Positions 45,552 to 57,068 of a stretch of 64,000 bases of DNA are shown in pieces. This DNA comes from Pseudoxanthomonas beigongshangi (GTDB lineage: Bacteria; Pseudomonadota; Gammaproteobacteria; Xanthomonadales; Xanthomonadaceae). Under the pieces are notes generated by a model that saw nothing but the letters and a program-made list of their open reading frames with translations, did no database searches and was not told the origin of the DNA. Location: positions 1 to 64,000 of the forward strand of contig NZ_JADHDV010000016.1 in NCBI RefSeq assembly GCF_016820515.1. Reading direction: 5' to 3'. Position 1 is the first letter of the stretch. Each line of letters opens with the position of its first letter. The position numbers and the translations under genes are program-made.

Positions 45552-45935
45552 ATGCGACAGGGACAGAAGCGGAACAGGGCGCGCGAACTTCGCAAGGACA
45601 TGACACCGGCCGAACGCCGCCTGTGGACGATCCTGCAGCGACGCCAGCTCGAAGGCTTCCATTTCCGCCGGCAATGCCCCATCGGCCCCTACATCGCCGA
45701 CTTCGCCTGCCTGGAGGCGCGATTGCTGATCGAAGTGGACGGCGGCCAGCACATGGACGACGCGATGGATGCGCGGCGGGGCGCCTTCCTGCGGCGAAAG
45801 GGCTTCCAGGTCCTGCGCTTCTGGAATAATGAGGTGATGACGAACCTCGAGGGTGTTCGCGCGCTGGTCGTTTCGCGGCTGCCGGGCACCGCCCACGTCC
45901 CGCTTTCCCGCGCAGCGGTGAAGGCTCGAACCTGA
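45552..45935 (+). CDS. DUF559 (Vsr-like PD-(D/E)XK) domain protein
   Basis: The 127-residue product has the DUF559 pattern ARELRKDMTPAERRLW, then FRRQCPIGPYIADFAC, LLIEVDGGQH and a final RRKGFQVLRFWNNEV. The Asp and the Glu-x-Asp in these stretches fit a PD-(D/E)XK endonuclease fold related to Vsr; substrate is unknown and DUF559 genes are common as single genes in bacterial chromosomes. ATG 45552 has AGGA 7 nt upstream. The open frame continues upstream to 45456 through repeat sequence, which is not DUF559. It lies 8 bp before nadE. Confidence 0.85.
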   Translation: MRQGQKRNRARELRKDMTPAERRLWTILQRRQLEGFHFRRQCPIGPYIADFACLEARLLIEVDGGQHMDDAMDARRGAFLRRKGFQVLRFWNNEVMTNLEGVRALVVSRLPGTAHVPLSRAAVKART

Positions 45936-45943
45936 AGACCGAC

Positions 45944-47581
45944 ATGTCCCAGACCCTCCGCATCGCCCTGGCCCAGTTCGATTTCCCCGTGGGCGACGTC
46001 GCCCGGAATGCCGAGCGCATCGCCGCGCAGATCGCCGAGGCGCGCGACGAGTACGGCGCGGATATCGTGTTGTTCCCGGAATTGGCCATCAGCGGCTATC
46101 CGCCGGAAGACCTGCTGCTGCGGCCGCGCTTCCTGGCCGATTGCGAGACCGCGTTGCGCCAGCTGGCCGCCACCACCCACGGCATCGTCGCCGTGGTCGG
46201 CTGGCCCGAATCGGCCGGCAGCGTGGTCTACAACTCGGCCAGCGTGCTGCGCGACGGGCGCCTGGAGGCGACCTACCGCAAGCGCGAGCTGCCGAACTAC
46301 GCGGTATTCGACGAGCGCCGTTATTTCGACGTGGATCCGAACGGCGAGACCTGCGTGTTCGAGGTCAAGGGCGTGCCGGTCGGGCTGATCATCTGCGAAG
46401 ACCTGTGGTTTCCCGAGCCGCTGGCCGCGACCGCGCGCGCCGGTGCGCGGATGGCGCTGGTGCCGAACGCCTCGCCGTTCGACCGCGACAAGCATGCCCA
46501 GCGCGACGCGCTGCTGGCCGAGCGCACCCGCGATACCGGTCTGGCGCTGGCCTATCTGAACGTGGTCGGCGGGCAGGATGCGCTGGTGTTCGATGGCGCT
46601 TCCGTGGTGGCCGACGGCGACGGCACCGTGCATCCGGCCGCGGCGGCATTCACCGATCAATGGCTGGTGGTGGACTACGACCCGGAGGGACGCCGCTTCA
46701 GCCCGGTGCAGTGGATGGACGATGGCGACGAGAGCCGCGACGCGCTGGCCTGGCGCGCGATCGTGCGCGGACTGCGCGACTACTGCGGCAAGAACGGCTT
46801 CCAGAAGGTCTGGCTGGGCCTGTCCGGCGGCATCGACTCGGCACTGGTGCTGGCGCTGGCAGTGGACGCGCTGGGGGCGGAGAACGTCACCGCCGTGCGT
46901 TTGCCGTCGCGCTACACCGCCGGGCTTTCCAACGATCTGGCGGCCGAGCAGTGCCAGGCGCTGGGCGTGCGGCTGGAGACGATTCCGATCGAGGCGCCGT
47001 TCAAGGGTTTCCTGGAGACGCTGGGACCGCTGTTCGCCGGATTGCCGGCCGACACCACCGAGGAAAACCTGCAGTCGCGCAGCCGCGGCGTGATCATGAT
47101 GGCGCTGAGCAACAAGTTCGGCGGCCTGCTGCTGACCACCGGCAACAAGAGCGAATACGCGGTCGGTTACGCGACCATCTATGGCGACATGTGCGGCGGC
47201 TATGCACCGATCAAGGATCTGTACAAGACCGAGGTGTTCTCGCTGGCGCGCTGGCGCAACACCGTTGGCGGCGCGCCGGTGATCCCGCCGGCCGTCATCA
47301 GCCGCCCGCCGTCGGCGGAACTGCGCGAGAACCAGACCGACCAGGATTCGCTGCCGCCGTACGACGTGCTGGACGCCATCCTGTTCCGCTACGTGGATCT
47401 GGAACAGTCGCGCGACGAGATCGTCGCCGCCGGCTTCGACGCCACCACGGTGGACCGGATGCTGCGGCTGGTCCGGATCAACGAGTGGAAGCGCCACCAG
47501 GCCGCGCCGGGCCCGAAGATCTCGCGCCGTGCGTTCGGCCGTGAACGGCGCTATCCGATCACGAACAAGTACGGTAGTTGA
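45944..47581 (+). CDS. nadE: Glutamine-dependent NAD+ synthetase
   Basis: NadE amidates deamido-NAD+ to NAD+. The 545-residue product fuses an N-terminal nitrilase-type glutaminase domain, with the expected Glu (FPELAISGY), Lys (YRKRELPNY) and Cys (LIICEDLW), to a C-terminal NAD synthase domain with the PP-loop SGGIDSALV near residue 292. The N-terminal domain lets it use glutamine as ammonia source. It probably shares a transcript with the DUF559 gene. A terminator lies just after. Confidence 0.95.
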   Translation: MSQTLRIALAQFDFPVGDVARNAERIAAQIAEARDEYGADIVLFPELAISGYPPEDLLLRPRFLADCETALRQLAATTHGIVAVVGWPESAGSVVYNSASVLRDGRLEATYRKRELPNYAVFDERRYFDVDPNGETCVFEVKGVPVGLIICEDLWFPEPLAATARAGARMALVPNASPFDRDKHAQRDALLAERTRDTGLALAYLNVVGGQDALVFDGASVVADGDGTVHPAAAAFTDQWLVVDYDPEGRRFSPVQWMDDGDESRDALAWRAIVRGLRDYCGKNGFQKVWLGLSGGIDSALVLALAVDALGAENVTAVRLPSRYTAGLSNDLAAEQCQALGVRLETIPIEAPFKGFLETLGPLFAGLPADTTEENLQSRSRGVIMMALSNKFGGLLLTTGNKSEYAVGYATIYGDMCGGYAPIKDLYKTEVFSLARWRNTVGGAPVIPPAVISRPPSAELRENQTDQDSLPPYDVLDAILFRYVDLEQSRDEIVAAGFDATTVDRMLRLVRINEWKRHQAAPGPKISRRAFGRERRYPITNKYGS

Positions 47582-47590
47582 GCGATACGG

Positions 47591-47629
47591 GGAGCGTTGG
47601 TCCGGTCGGGGCGCTCCGGTTTTGTTTCT
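47591..47629 (+). terminator. nadE terminator
   Basis: GGAGCG (47591-47596) pairs with CGCTCC (47612-47617), followed by GGTTTTGTTTCTT. Confidence 0.65.
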
Positions 47630-47639
47630 TCCCGGTTGG

Positions 47640-47990
47640 ATGGGGCTGGTTGGCTTCGGTTTGCCCCCACCCCGGCCCTCCCCCGCAAGCGGAGGAGGGA
47701 GCTGTGCCTGTCGCCTGACGGCCCCGTGCTTCTGCCCCTTCCCCCGCTTGCGGGGGAAGGTTGGGATGGGGGCGGGAAGTCGGTTTCGCGAGATAAATGA
47801 AATGCCGTCTTTGGTGGCGGCGCTTTGATTGAGGTTGGTTGGCTTCGGTTTGCCCCCACCCCGGCCCTCCCCCGCAGGCAGGGGAGGGAGCCAAGCATTC
47901 ATCAGGCGGGAGAGGGAGCCCGGTGGCCGCTGATGATCTGTGCTTCTGCCCCTTCCCCCGCGTGCGGGGGAAGGCTGGGATGGGGGGCCC
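47640..47990. repeat. Repeat region after nadE: two copies of a two-part module
   Basis: Module A, GGTTGGCTTCGGTTTGCCCC with its CTCCCCCGC...GAGG hairpin, is at about 47648-47705 and 47833-47892. Module B, CCCTTCCCCCGC.TGCGGGGG with AAGG.TGGGATGGGGG, is at about 47737-47775 and 47947-47987. Modules A and B are also the building blocks of the 44958-45520 region. The interval has no gene. Confidence 0.7.
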
Positions 47991-48006
47991 TTTCAAAACG
48001 CCCAAC

Positions 48007-48033
48007 AAAAAAAGGGCCTTGCGGCCCTTTTTT
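48007..48033. terminator. Bidirectional terminator between nadE and bamD
   Basis: AAAGGGCC and GGCCCTTT form the stem around a TTGC loop. It has seven U residues on the minus strand (after bamD) and six on the plus strand. Confidence 0.85.
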
Positions 48034-48052
48034 CATGCGCGACGCGCGCGGC

Positions 48053-48931
48053 TCAGTCCTTCTTGCGGACCGCGGCGCCGCTGGCCGGCGATTTCTCGCC
48101 CGCGAACGGGTTGAGCTTGCGGATCGCCCAGGGATACTTGGGCCACTCGCCGGTCAGCCAGGGGTGCTGCGGCTCGTTCAACTGCAGTACGCGGCGGGCA
48201 TCGTCGGCCAGGGACTTGTTGCCCAGCTGCGTGTAGGCCTCGCCGAGCACGGCCACGGCGTCGTACTGGTACTCGCTCTGCGGATAGGTTTCCAGCAGGT
48301 AGCGGGCGCGGGTGGCGGCGGAAACCCAGGCGTCGCGGCGCAGGTAGTACAGCGCGGTGTCCATTTCGTGGCGGGCGAACTGGTTGCGCAGGTAGACCAT
48401 GCGCTGGCGCGCGTCGGCCGCGTAGCGGCTGTTCGGGTAGCGCTCGGCGACGATGCTGAAATCGTTGTAGCCCTGCATCGGCGTGGACAGGTCGCGGCGG
48501 CTGGCATCCAGCTTCCACACCCGCTGCAGGAACACCGCGTCGCGGGTCGAGTTGGACAGGCCGCGCAGGTAATACATGTACGGCACGTTGCGGTGGGTCG
48601 GATAGGTGCGCAGGAACTTGTCGATCGAGGAGACCGCGTCGTCCAGCTTGCCGGCCTTGTACTGGGCGTAGGCCGATTCCATCAGCGCCTGCTCGGTGTA
48701 CGGGCCGTACGGATACTGGGCCACCAGCGCGCGGAAGTTGGTCTGGGCGCGTTCCCAGTTCTCGTTCATCATCGCCTGGTGGGCGGTCTCGTACATCTGC
48801 TCGACCGGCTGGACTTCCACTTCCTTCTTGCGCTTGAACATGCCGCAGCCGGTACCGGTGGCGACGATGACGAGCAACAGCAGGCCGGTGCGGGCGACGG
48901 CGGTGAAACGGGTGGAAGCACGCTGGGTCAT
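48053..48931 (-). CDS. bamD: Outer membrane assembly lipoprotein BamD
   Basis: BamD is the essential TPR lipoprotein of the BAM complex that inserts outer membrane proteins. The 292-residue product has an N-terminal signal with a lipidated cysteine in TGTGCGMF; the lipobox is atypical, having Gly at -3 and Thr at -2. TPR repeats follow from residue 45 onward (YETAHQAMMNENWERAQTNF, ALMESAYAQYKAGKLDDA and so on). Start 48931 avoids an upstream frame with no signal peptide. It is divergent from rluD, as in Escherichia coli. Confidence 0.92.
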   Translation of the reverse strand: MTQRASTRFTAVARTGLLLLVIVATGTGCGMFKRKKEVEVQPVEQMYETAHQAMMNENWERAQTNFRALVAQYPYGPYTEQALMESAYAQYKAGKLDDAVSSIDKFLRTYPTHRNVPYMYYLRGLSNSTRDAVFLQRVWKLDASRRDLSTPMQGYNDFSIVAERYPNSRYAADARQRMVYLRNQFARHEMDTALYYLRRDAWVSAATRARYLLETYPQSEYQYDAVAVLGEAYTQLGNKSLADDARRVLQLNEPQHPWLTGEWPKYPWAIRKLNPFAGEKSPASGAAVRKKD

Positions 48932-49040
48932 GGGCTGGCGGCAATGCCGCGGCAGGGAAACAGGCTGTCGATGATAGCCTAGGCGGTGCCCAAGCCATGA
49001 ACAATCGGCGAACATCCCCGGTTTCCGCCGCCTCACCCCG

Positions 49041-50015
49041 ATGACCGATACCCTGCCTCCCGAGGCGCCGCGCACCGCGCGGGTGCCTGAATCCGCTGCC
49101 GGACGCCGTTTCGACGCCGTGCTGGCCGAGCTTTTCCCCGAATTCTCCCGTTCCCGTCTGGCCGAGTGGATCAAGTCCGGCGACGCCCGCCTGGACGGCC
49201 GGGCGGTCAAGCCGCGCGACCCGGTGCGCGGCGGCGAACTGGCCAGCCTGGCCGTGGTGCTGGAGACCCAGACCCACGCCGAGCCCGAAGACATCCCGCT
49301 GGACATCCTTTACGAGGACGAACATGTCTTCGTGCTGGACAAGCCGGCCGGGCTGGTGGTCCACCCCGGTGCCGGCAACCCGACCGGCACCCTGGTCAAC
49401 GCGCTGCTGCACCGGGATGCATCGCTGCACACCCTGCCGCGCGCCGGCATCGTCCATCGCCTGGACAAGGACACCTCCGGGGTCATGGTGGTGGCGCGCA
49501 CCCTGCCGGCGCAGACCGCGCTGGTCGAGCAGCTCTCCTCGCGCGAGGTACATCGCCAGTACCTGGCGGTGGTGGTCGGCGCGATGGTGTCCGGTGGCAC
49601 CGCCAATGCGCCGATCGACCGCCACCCGCGCGACCGCCTGAAGATGGCCGTGCGCGACGATGGCCGCGACGCGGTCACCCATTACCGCCTGCGCGAGCGC
49701 TTCCGCGCCCACACCGCGCTGGAGTGCCGCCTGGAAACCGGCCGCACCCACCAGATCCGCGTGCACATGGCGCACATCCGCTATCCGATCGTCGGCGACC
49801 CGCTGTACGGCGGCCCGCTGAAGCTGCCCAAGGGCGCCAGCGAGGAACTGGTGGCGGCGCTGCGCGGCTTCCGCCGCCAGGCGCTGCACGCCGAGACGCT
49901 GGAGTTCCGCCATCCGGTCGGCGGCGAGCCGATCCGGGTGTCCGCGCCGGTGCCGGCGGACATGCGGGAGCTGATGGCCGCGCTGCGCGCCGATACCGAG
50001 GCGCAGCGCGGATGA
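49041..50015 (+). CDS. rluD: 23S rRNA pseudouridine synthase RluD
   Basis: RluD makes pseudouridines 1911, 1915 and 1917 in helix 69 of 23S rRNA. The 324-residue product has an N-terminal S4 domain ([18 protein letters not shown]) and the synthase catalytic stretch HRLDKDTSG near residues 139-147, with the aspartate. [12 protein letters not shown] also matches the RluA/RluD family. pgeF follows with an ATGA overlap. The bamD | rluD-pgeF order is conserved. Confidence 0.94.
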   Translation: MTDTLPPEAPRTARVPESAAGRRFDAVLAELFPEFSRSRLAEWIKSGDARLDGRAVKPRDPVRGGELASLAVVLETQTHAEPEDIPLDILYEDEHVFVLDKPAGLVVHPGAGNPTGTLVNALLHRDASLHTLPRAGIVHRLDKDTSGVMVVARTLPAQTALVEQLSSREVHRQYLAVVVGAMVSGGTANAPIDRHPRDRLKMAVRDDGRDAVTHYRLRERFRAHTALECRLETGRTHQIRVHMAHIRYPIVGDPLYGGPLKLPKGASEELVAALRGFRRQALHAETLEFRHPVGGEPIRVSAPVPADMRELMAALRADTEAQRG

Positions 50016-50764
50016 GCGCGATCCTTCCGGCCGACTGGCCGGCACCGCCCGACGTGCGCGCGTTCACCACGCTGCGCCATGGCGTGGGTCGCTCGCGGGC
50101 GCCGTTCGACAGCTTCAATCTCGGTACCCGCTACGGCCAGTACCGCGATGACCCGGCGGTGGTGGAAGCCAACCGGGCGGAACTGATGGAACGCTTCGGA
50201 TTGCCTTCGCCGCCGCGCTGGCTGCACCAGGTCCACGGGACCGGCGTGGTGCGGTTCGGGCAGGAAGCGGCGGGGGACGAGCCGGATGGCGACGCCGCCG
50301 TCACCGCCAAGCCCGGCGTGGTCCTGGCCATCCTCACCGCCGATTGCCTGCCGGTGGTGTTCGCCAGCGATGATGGCCGGGTGATCGGCGCGGCCCACGC
50401 CGGCTGGCGCGGGCTGGCCGGCGGCGTGCTGGAGCGGACGGTGGAAAGCATGCGGGTGGCGCCGGAACGGCTGCTGGCCTGGCTGGGCCCCGCCGCCGGG
50501 CCACAGGCCTACGAGATCGGCGAGGAAGTGCATGAGGCCTTCGTCGGCACCGACCCGCGCGCCGCGTCCGCATTCGAGCCGACCCGTCCCGGCCACTGGC
50601 GCGTGGATCTGTACGCGCTCGCGCGGTTGCGGCTGGAGGATGCCGGGGTGACCCGGATCCACGGCGGCGGCCTGTGCACGATCACCGACGCGCAGCGGTT
50701 CTATTCGCATCGCCGCGACGCGCAGACCGGGCGGATGGCGACCCTGGTATGGATGCAGCCGTAA
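50012..50764 (+). CDS. pgeF: Polyphenol oxidase/purine nucleoside phosphorylase family protein PgeF (YfiH)
   Basis: The 250-residue product is of the YfiH/PgeF family. In E. coli PgeF trims incorrect amino acids from peptidoglycan precursors, and family members have purine-nucleoside phosphorylase activity; the biological role here is inference. Zinc and catalytic residues are visible: His in HQVHGTGV, Cys in TADCLPVVF and His in AAHAGWRG. It overlaps rluD by 4 bp and the next gene by 16 bp, which suggests translation coupling. Confidence 0.92.
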   Translation: MSAILPADWPAPPDVRAFTTLRHGVGRSRAPFDSFNLGTRYGQYRDDPAVVEANRAELMERFGLPSPPRWLHQVHGTGVVRFGQEAAGDEPDGDAAVTAKPGVVLAILTADCLPVVFASDDGRVIGAAHAGWRGLAGGVLERTVESMRVAPERLLAWLGPAAGPQAYEIGEEVHEAFVGTDPRAASAFEPTRPGHWRVDLYALARLRLEDAGVTRIHGGGLCTITDAQRFYSHRRDAQTGRMATLVWMQP

Positions 50765-51303
50765 CGGCTGGCGCGGAGACGGCCCGGCCCCTGTTCGCCC
50801 GGTTGCTGGGAGAGGATTTCGCGGCGCTGCCCGACGTGGTGCGCCGGTTGCACCTGCGCGCCGGCCCGGCGCGATACCTGGGCGAGGTGGACGTGCGCCG
50901 CGGCCATGGCCTGCTGTCGCGCCTGTGCGCGGCGGCGGCGCGGCTGCCGCCGGCGGGAAATGGCGGCATCGCGGTCGACATCGACATCCAGCCGAATGCC
51001 GAGCGCTGGATCCGCCACGTGCGGGGACACGCGATGGCCTCGCGGCTGTGGCGCGAGGACGGCCTGCTGTGCGAGCAACTGGGACTGGTGCGGTTCGGAT
51101 TCCGCCTGCGCGTGCGCGATGGCGGCATCGAATGGACGGTGGAGCGCGTGCGCGCGCTGGGCGTTCCGTTGCCGGCGCGCTGGTTCAGCGGGGTCCGCGC
51201 GCGCGAGTCGGCGCAGGGGGAACGCTATGCGTTCGACGTGCAGGCCGCGTTGCCGGTGATCGGCCCGCTGGTGCATTACCGGGGCTGGCTGGATGTCGCC
51301 TGA
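50749..51303 (+). CDS. DUF4166 domain protein
   Basis: The 184-residue product resembles DUF4166, with LHLRAGPARYLGEVDVRRGHG, WIRHVRGH and LPARWFSGVRARESAQGERY in family order. No catalytic residues are known for the family; some members are fused to NAD-binding domains. The start at 50749 overlaps the 3' end of pgeF. The stop lies 11 bp inside the following DCC-family gene, so the pair is probably co-expressed. Confidence 0.75.
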   Translation: MDAAVTAGAETARPLFARLLGEDFAALPDVVRRLHLRAGPARYLGEVDVRRGHGLLSRLCAAAARLPPAGNGGIAVDIDIQPNAERWIRHVRGHAMASRLWREDGLLCEQLGLVRFGFRLRVRDGGIEWTVERVRALGVPLPARWFSGVRARESAQGERYAFDVQAALPVIGPLVHYRGWLDVA

Positions 51304-51724
51304 GGTGGACGTGGACACGGGCGCCGATGCCGGCGAGGCCGTCATCGTCTTCGACGGCACCTGCGTGCTCTGCAATGGCTGGGTGGATTTCCTGCTTCGC
51401 CATGATCGACGCCGCCGCTATCGATTCGCCGCGATGCAGGGAGCCGCGGGACGCGCGCTGCTGTCGCGGCATGGCCTGGATCCGGACGACCCGGCGTCGT
51501 TCCTGTTGCTGGAAGGCGCGCATGCGTGGACGGACACGGATGGCATCCGCCGCGTCCTGGCCGGACTGGGAGGGGTCTGGATGCTAGCGCACCTGATGGT
51601 GCTGGTGCCGCGCCGCCTGCGCGATGCGATCTATCGGAGGCTCGCGCTCAACCGATATCGCTGGTTCGGCACCACCGCATGCCGGATTCCCGATGAAACC
51701 GAGCGCATGCGATTCCTGGATTGA
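51293..51724 (+). CDS. DCC-family (DUF393) thiol-disulfide oxidoreductase-like protein
   Basis: The 143-residue product carries DGTCVLCNGW with Cys24 and Cys27, the C-x2-C of the DCC family, and the C-terminal YRWFG stretch typical of it. Biochemical function is not established; a redox role is suggested by the cysteine pair. It overlaps the DUF4166 gene by 11 bp, and these two genes separate pgeF from clpB. No signal peptide is seen. Confidence 0.85.
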   Translation: MSPEVDVDTGADAGEAVIVFDGTCVLCNGWVDFLLRHDRRRRYRFAAMQGAAGRALLSRHGLDPDDPASFLLLEGAHAWTDTDGIRRVLAGLGGVWMLAHLMVLVPRRLRDAIYRRLALNRYRWFGTTACRIPDETERMRFLD

Positions 51725-51990
51725 GGATTCCCACTTGTCGTCATTCCAGTGAAAGCCGGAATCCATGGGATGCCCGATGCGGGAACGTCGGGCAGGAGCA
51801 CGACGGGTCCTGGCGTTCGCCGGGACGACGCAAGGTCGTGAGGCACAAGGGCTGATCGGGCGGACGCCCCGTCCGCGACTCCGGCCAGCCAGCTTTCGTC
51901 GCGGACGTGCGGTTGCCGCGCGGTCCCGTACCGCGGCGCCCGCCCGGTCAGTGGGTGGGCCTCCCGCGTTGCCGCGGGAGGCCGGCGGCT
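51725..51990. repeat. Repeat between the DCC gene and the TonB receptor
   Basis: CGTCATTCCAGTGAAAGCCG (51739-51758) followed by GAATCCATGGG is a common proteobacterial dispersed repeat (its translated form WIPAFTGMT is often seen in false open frames). The rest is GC-rich with no gene. Confidence 0.55.
51958..51983 (-). terminator. Hairpin after the TonB receptor gene
   Basis: GGCCTCCCGCG and CGCGGGAGGCC form an 11-bp stem with a 4-nt loop, 8 bp after the stop on the minus strand. No U-tract follows. Confidence 0.55.
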
Positions 51991-54426
<2,436 letters not shown>

Positions 54427-54740
54427 GGAAACTCCTGGAGCGATACGGGAAATCGGGGGGAGGGTGCGGCGGGTCTGGGGCCGGCGACACGGGTCAACGG
54501 CGATTGCGGACAGCCATCAACAGGAACAGCGGATCTGGCGGGAATGCATGCGTGGGGCTCTGGGAGGCGGCGGGACAGTCTAGATCTAACTATCCATCCG
54601 GATAAAGCGATATATTAACGCCCCGGCCGGGGAACCGGCCGCGTCGCGGTCATGGCCGCTGCCCATCTGCTCATGCCAATGGGTTATTTCGACGCGGAAC
54701 GCCCCGGGCCGACAGTACCGTTCCCCCACGGAGTCGTTCC
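54427..54740. other. Regulatory region upstream of the TonB receptor gene
   Basis: The sequence is GC-rich near the receptor start but has an AT-rich patch at 54581-54620 with TATCCATCCGGATA and GATATATTAA. This may hold the receptor promoter and operator. Nothing else is recognisable. Confidence 0.45.
54591..54604. promoter_or_regulatory. Candidate operator palindrome upstream of the TonB receptor
   Basis: TATCC-ATCC-GGATA is an inverted repeat next to AT-rich AAAGCGATATATTAA. A regulator cannot be named. Confidence 0.35.
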
Positions 54741-55217
54741 ATGCGCCTGCGCCACACCCTGTTCCTGTCCCTGATCCTGGCGCTCGGCGCCTGCGCCACC
54801 ACGCCGCCCGGCCGCACCGCGGGTTCCGCCCCGGACACGGCGATCACCGCCACGATGCAGGGCGATGCGGCCCGGCCGGCACAGGCGCAGCACTGGGTCC
54901 GCAGCGAACTGTATTTCGGCGTGGGCACGGAAGGCGACGCGGCCAGCAACATCAGCGAGGCGCAGTGGCGCGCGTTCCTGGACAAGGAAGTGACCCCGCG
55001 CTTTCCCGACGGCCTGACCGTGTTCGACGCCTACGGCCAATGGCTGTTCCGCGGCAAGGACGGCCCGGAGCGCCTGAATTCGAAAGTACTGGTGATCCTG
55101 CACGAGGACAGCCCGCAGCGGCGCGCCGACATCGAAGCCATCCGCCTGGCCTGGAAGCAGGCGACCCACCACCAGTCGGTGCTGTGGTCGCGCCAGCCGG
55201 CGGAAGTTTCGTTCTGA
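54741..55217 (+). CDS. DUF3574 lipoprotein
   Basis: The 158-residue product has a lipoprotein signal ending in LGAC with the acylated Cys18. The rest fits DUF3574: WVRSELYFGVG, EAQWRAFLDKEVTPRFPDG, LTVFDAYGQW and KVLVILHED in order. Family function is unknown. The TonB receptor gene is divergent about 310 bp away. It is followed by an inverted REP pair, then a permease gene. Confidence 0.85.
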   Translation: MRLRHTLFLSLILALGACATTPPGRTAGSAPDTAITATMQGDAARPAQAQHWVRSELYFGVGTEGDAASNISEAQWRAFLDKEVTPRFPDGLTVFDAYGQWLFRGKDGPERLNSKVLVILHEDSPQRRADIEAIRLAWKQATHHQSVLWSRQPAEVSF

Positions 55218-55241
55218 GGGCGTCCTCGCCATTCCTTTCCA

Positions 55242-55403
55242 TGTGGGAGCGACGTAAGTCGCGATTGTGGAATTGGGCCCGTCGCGGAATTCGACGCGGC
55301 AGGCTTCCCGCCGCAACGGCGCTTTTCATGCGTGCGTTGTCGCAATCCGTGCCTCCAGCGTCTGCGCATCGGGCTGGCAATCGCGACTTACGTCGCTCCC
55401 ACA
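55242..55403. repeat. Inverted pair of TGTGGGAGCGACGTAAGTCG repeats
   Basis: TGTGGGAGCGACGTAAGTCG with trailing CGATTG (55242-55267) is perfectly inverted at 55378-55403, 110 bp apart. This element type is common in pseudomonads and Lysobacteraceae as a REP-like repeat. No gene lies between. Confidence 0.75.
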
Positions 55404-55475
55404 AGTCCGAACCGGCGCCGACACTCCGGCAATCCGTTCTGACACTATGACTTCCTCTCCCGCCCCCGAATCCCC

Positions 55476-57050
55476 ATGACCGCTCAAACCCGCCCCCGCT
55501 GGTTCGTTCCCGGCGACCTCAACGGCTTCTTCGGCCTGGTCGTGGACAACCTGTCCATCCTCGGCTTCATCTCGGCCGCGCTGATCGGCATCTTCCAGTT
55601 TCCCGCCGAGGTGGTGTTCACCCGGATGTTCCCGGGCACCGCGCTGGGCGTGCTGGTGGGCAACCTCATCTACACCTGGATGGCGCACCGGCTGGCCGCG
55701 CGCACCGGCCGCGGCGACGTCACCGCGATGCCGCTGGGCCTGGACGCGCCGACCAGCATCGGCATGGCGCTGCTGGTGCTGGGTCCATCCTTCGTCGCCT
55801 TCAAGCAACAGGGCCTGGATCCGCAGGCGGCCGCGATCGCCACCTGGCAGCTGGGCATGGCGTCGCTGGTGGTGATGGGCGTGCTGAAGCTGGTGCTGTC
55901 GTTCTGCGGTGACGCGATCACCCGCGCGGTGCCGCGCGCGGCGCTGCTGGGCTCGATTGGCGGCGCGGCGCTGACCCTGCTGGGCTTCCTGCCGCTGATC
56001 GAAACCCTGCGCTCGCCGGTGGTGGGATTCGTCACCTTCGGCCTGCTGCTGTACGTGCTGATCGCCAAGGGCAAGCTGCCGGTGAAGATTCCGGGCGTGC
56101 TGCTGGCCTTCATCGTCGGCACCATCCTGTACTACGGACTCGGCCTGGCCGGCCTGGGAACGCCCGGCTTCAAGCTGCCGGACGCGGTGCCGTTGACGTT
56201 CACTCTGCCGCTGCCGACGCTGGGTTTCCTCGACGGCCTGCCGCACACCGTGCCGTACCTGCCGCTGCTGCTGCCGTTCGGTCTGCTGATGGTGGTGGGC
56301 GGCATCAACGTCAGCGAAAGCGCGCGCGCGGCCGGCGACGATTACCGCACCCGCGACGTGCTGCTGGCCGAAGCGATCTCGACGCTTGTGGCCGGTTTCT
56401 GTGGTGGCGTGGCGCAGACCACGCCCTACATCGGCCAGCCCGCCTACAAGCACATGGGCGCGCGGCTGGGGTACACGCTGCTGACCGGATTGTTCATCGG
56501 CCTGGGCGGCATCCTCGGCTACGTGTCGGGGCTGGTGCAGTGGCTGCCGATCGCGGTGCTGGCGCCGATCATCGTCTACGTCGGCCTGGACATCACCGTG
56601 CAGGCCTTCCACGAAAGCCCGCGCCCGCACGCGCCGGCGGTGGCGCTGGCGTTCCTGCCGTCGATCGCCTACCTGCTGGTGATCAAGATCGGCAATCCGG
56701 CGTGGATCGCGCCGGACAACTTCGCCGCGCTCTACAACGGAGTGGACGGGCACGGCCTGCCGGACCTGGCCGCGATCGTCACGCTCGGCAACGGCTTCAT
56801 CATCACCGCGATGATCTGGTCGACCGCGCTGGTGGCGATGATCGACCAGCGCTTCCGCCGCGCGGCGGTGGTGTTGCTGATTGGCGCGGTGCTGACCCTG
56901 TTCGGTTTCATCCACTCGGTGGATCCGCGCGGCAGCATCTACCTGCCGTGGGACGTGCAGGGTTTGCCGAAGGCGATCCTGTGGCAGTTCTTCGGCGCAT
57001 ATGTCGCGCTGGCGACGCTGCTGGGGCTGCTGTCGCTGCAGAAACGATAG
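55476..57050 (+). CDS. NCS2-type (xanthine/uracil/guanine permease family) transporter
   Basis: The 524-residue protein has about 12 membrane segments and resembles the NCS2/AzgA-like permeases that take up nucleobases, for instance in the AMPLGLDAPTSIGMA and GGINVSESARAAGDDY stretches. Substrate is not certain from the sequence. ATG 55476 has no strong ribosome site, and a ten-codon frame at 55447-55479 overlaps its start (ATGA). The REP pair ends about 70 bp upstream. Confidence 0.78.
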   Translation: MTAQTRPRWFVPGDLNGFFGLVVDNLSILGFISAALIGIFQFPAEVVFTRMFPGTALGVLVGNLIYTWMAHRLAARTGRGDVTAMPLGLDAPTSIGMALLVLGPSFVAFKQQGLDPQAAAIATWQLGMASLVVMGVLKLVLSFCGDAITRAVPRAALLGSIGGAALTLLGFLPLIETLRSPVVGFVTFGLLLYVLIAKGKLPVKIPGVLLAFIVGTILYYGLGLAGLGTPGFKLPDAVPLTFTLPLPTLGFLDGLPHTVPYLPLLLPFGLLMVVGGINVSESARAAGDDYRTRDVLLAEAISTLVAGFCGGVAQTTPYIGQPAYKHMGARLGYTLLTGLFIGLGGILGYVSGLVQWLPIAVLAPIIVYVGLDITVQAFHESPRPHAPAVALAFLPSIAYLLVIKIGNPAWIAPDNFAALYNGVDGHGLPDLAAIVTLGNGFIITAMIWSTALVAMIDQRFRRAAVVLLIGAVLTLFGFIHSVDPRGSIYLPWDVQGLPKAILWQFFGAYVALATLLGLLSLQKR

Positions 57051-57068
57051 GGCGGGCCGAGACCCGTC

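Noticed and set aside
51631-51846. Small minus-strand open frame with WIPAFTGMT-like sequence
   Set aside because: This is the translated form of a common dispersed repeat, not a protein gene.
55447-55479. Ten-codon leader peptide overlapping the permease start
   Set aside because: It has no regulatory codon run, attenuator or ribosome site; the overlap is likely chance.
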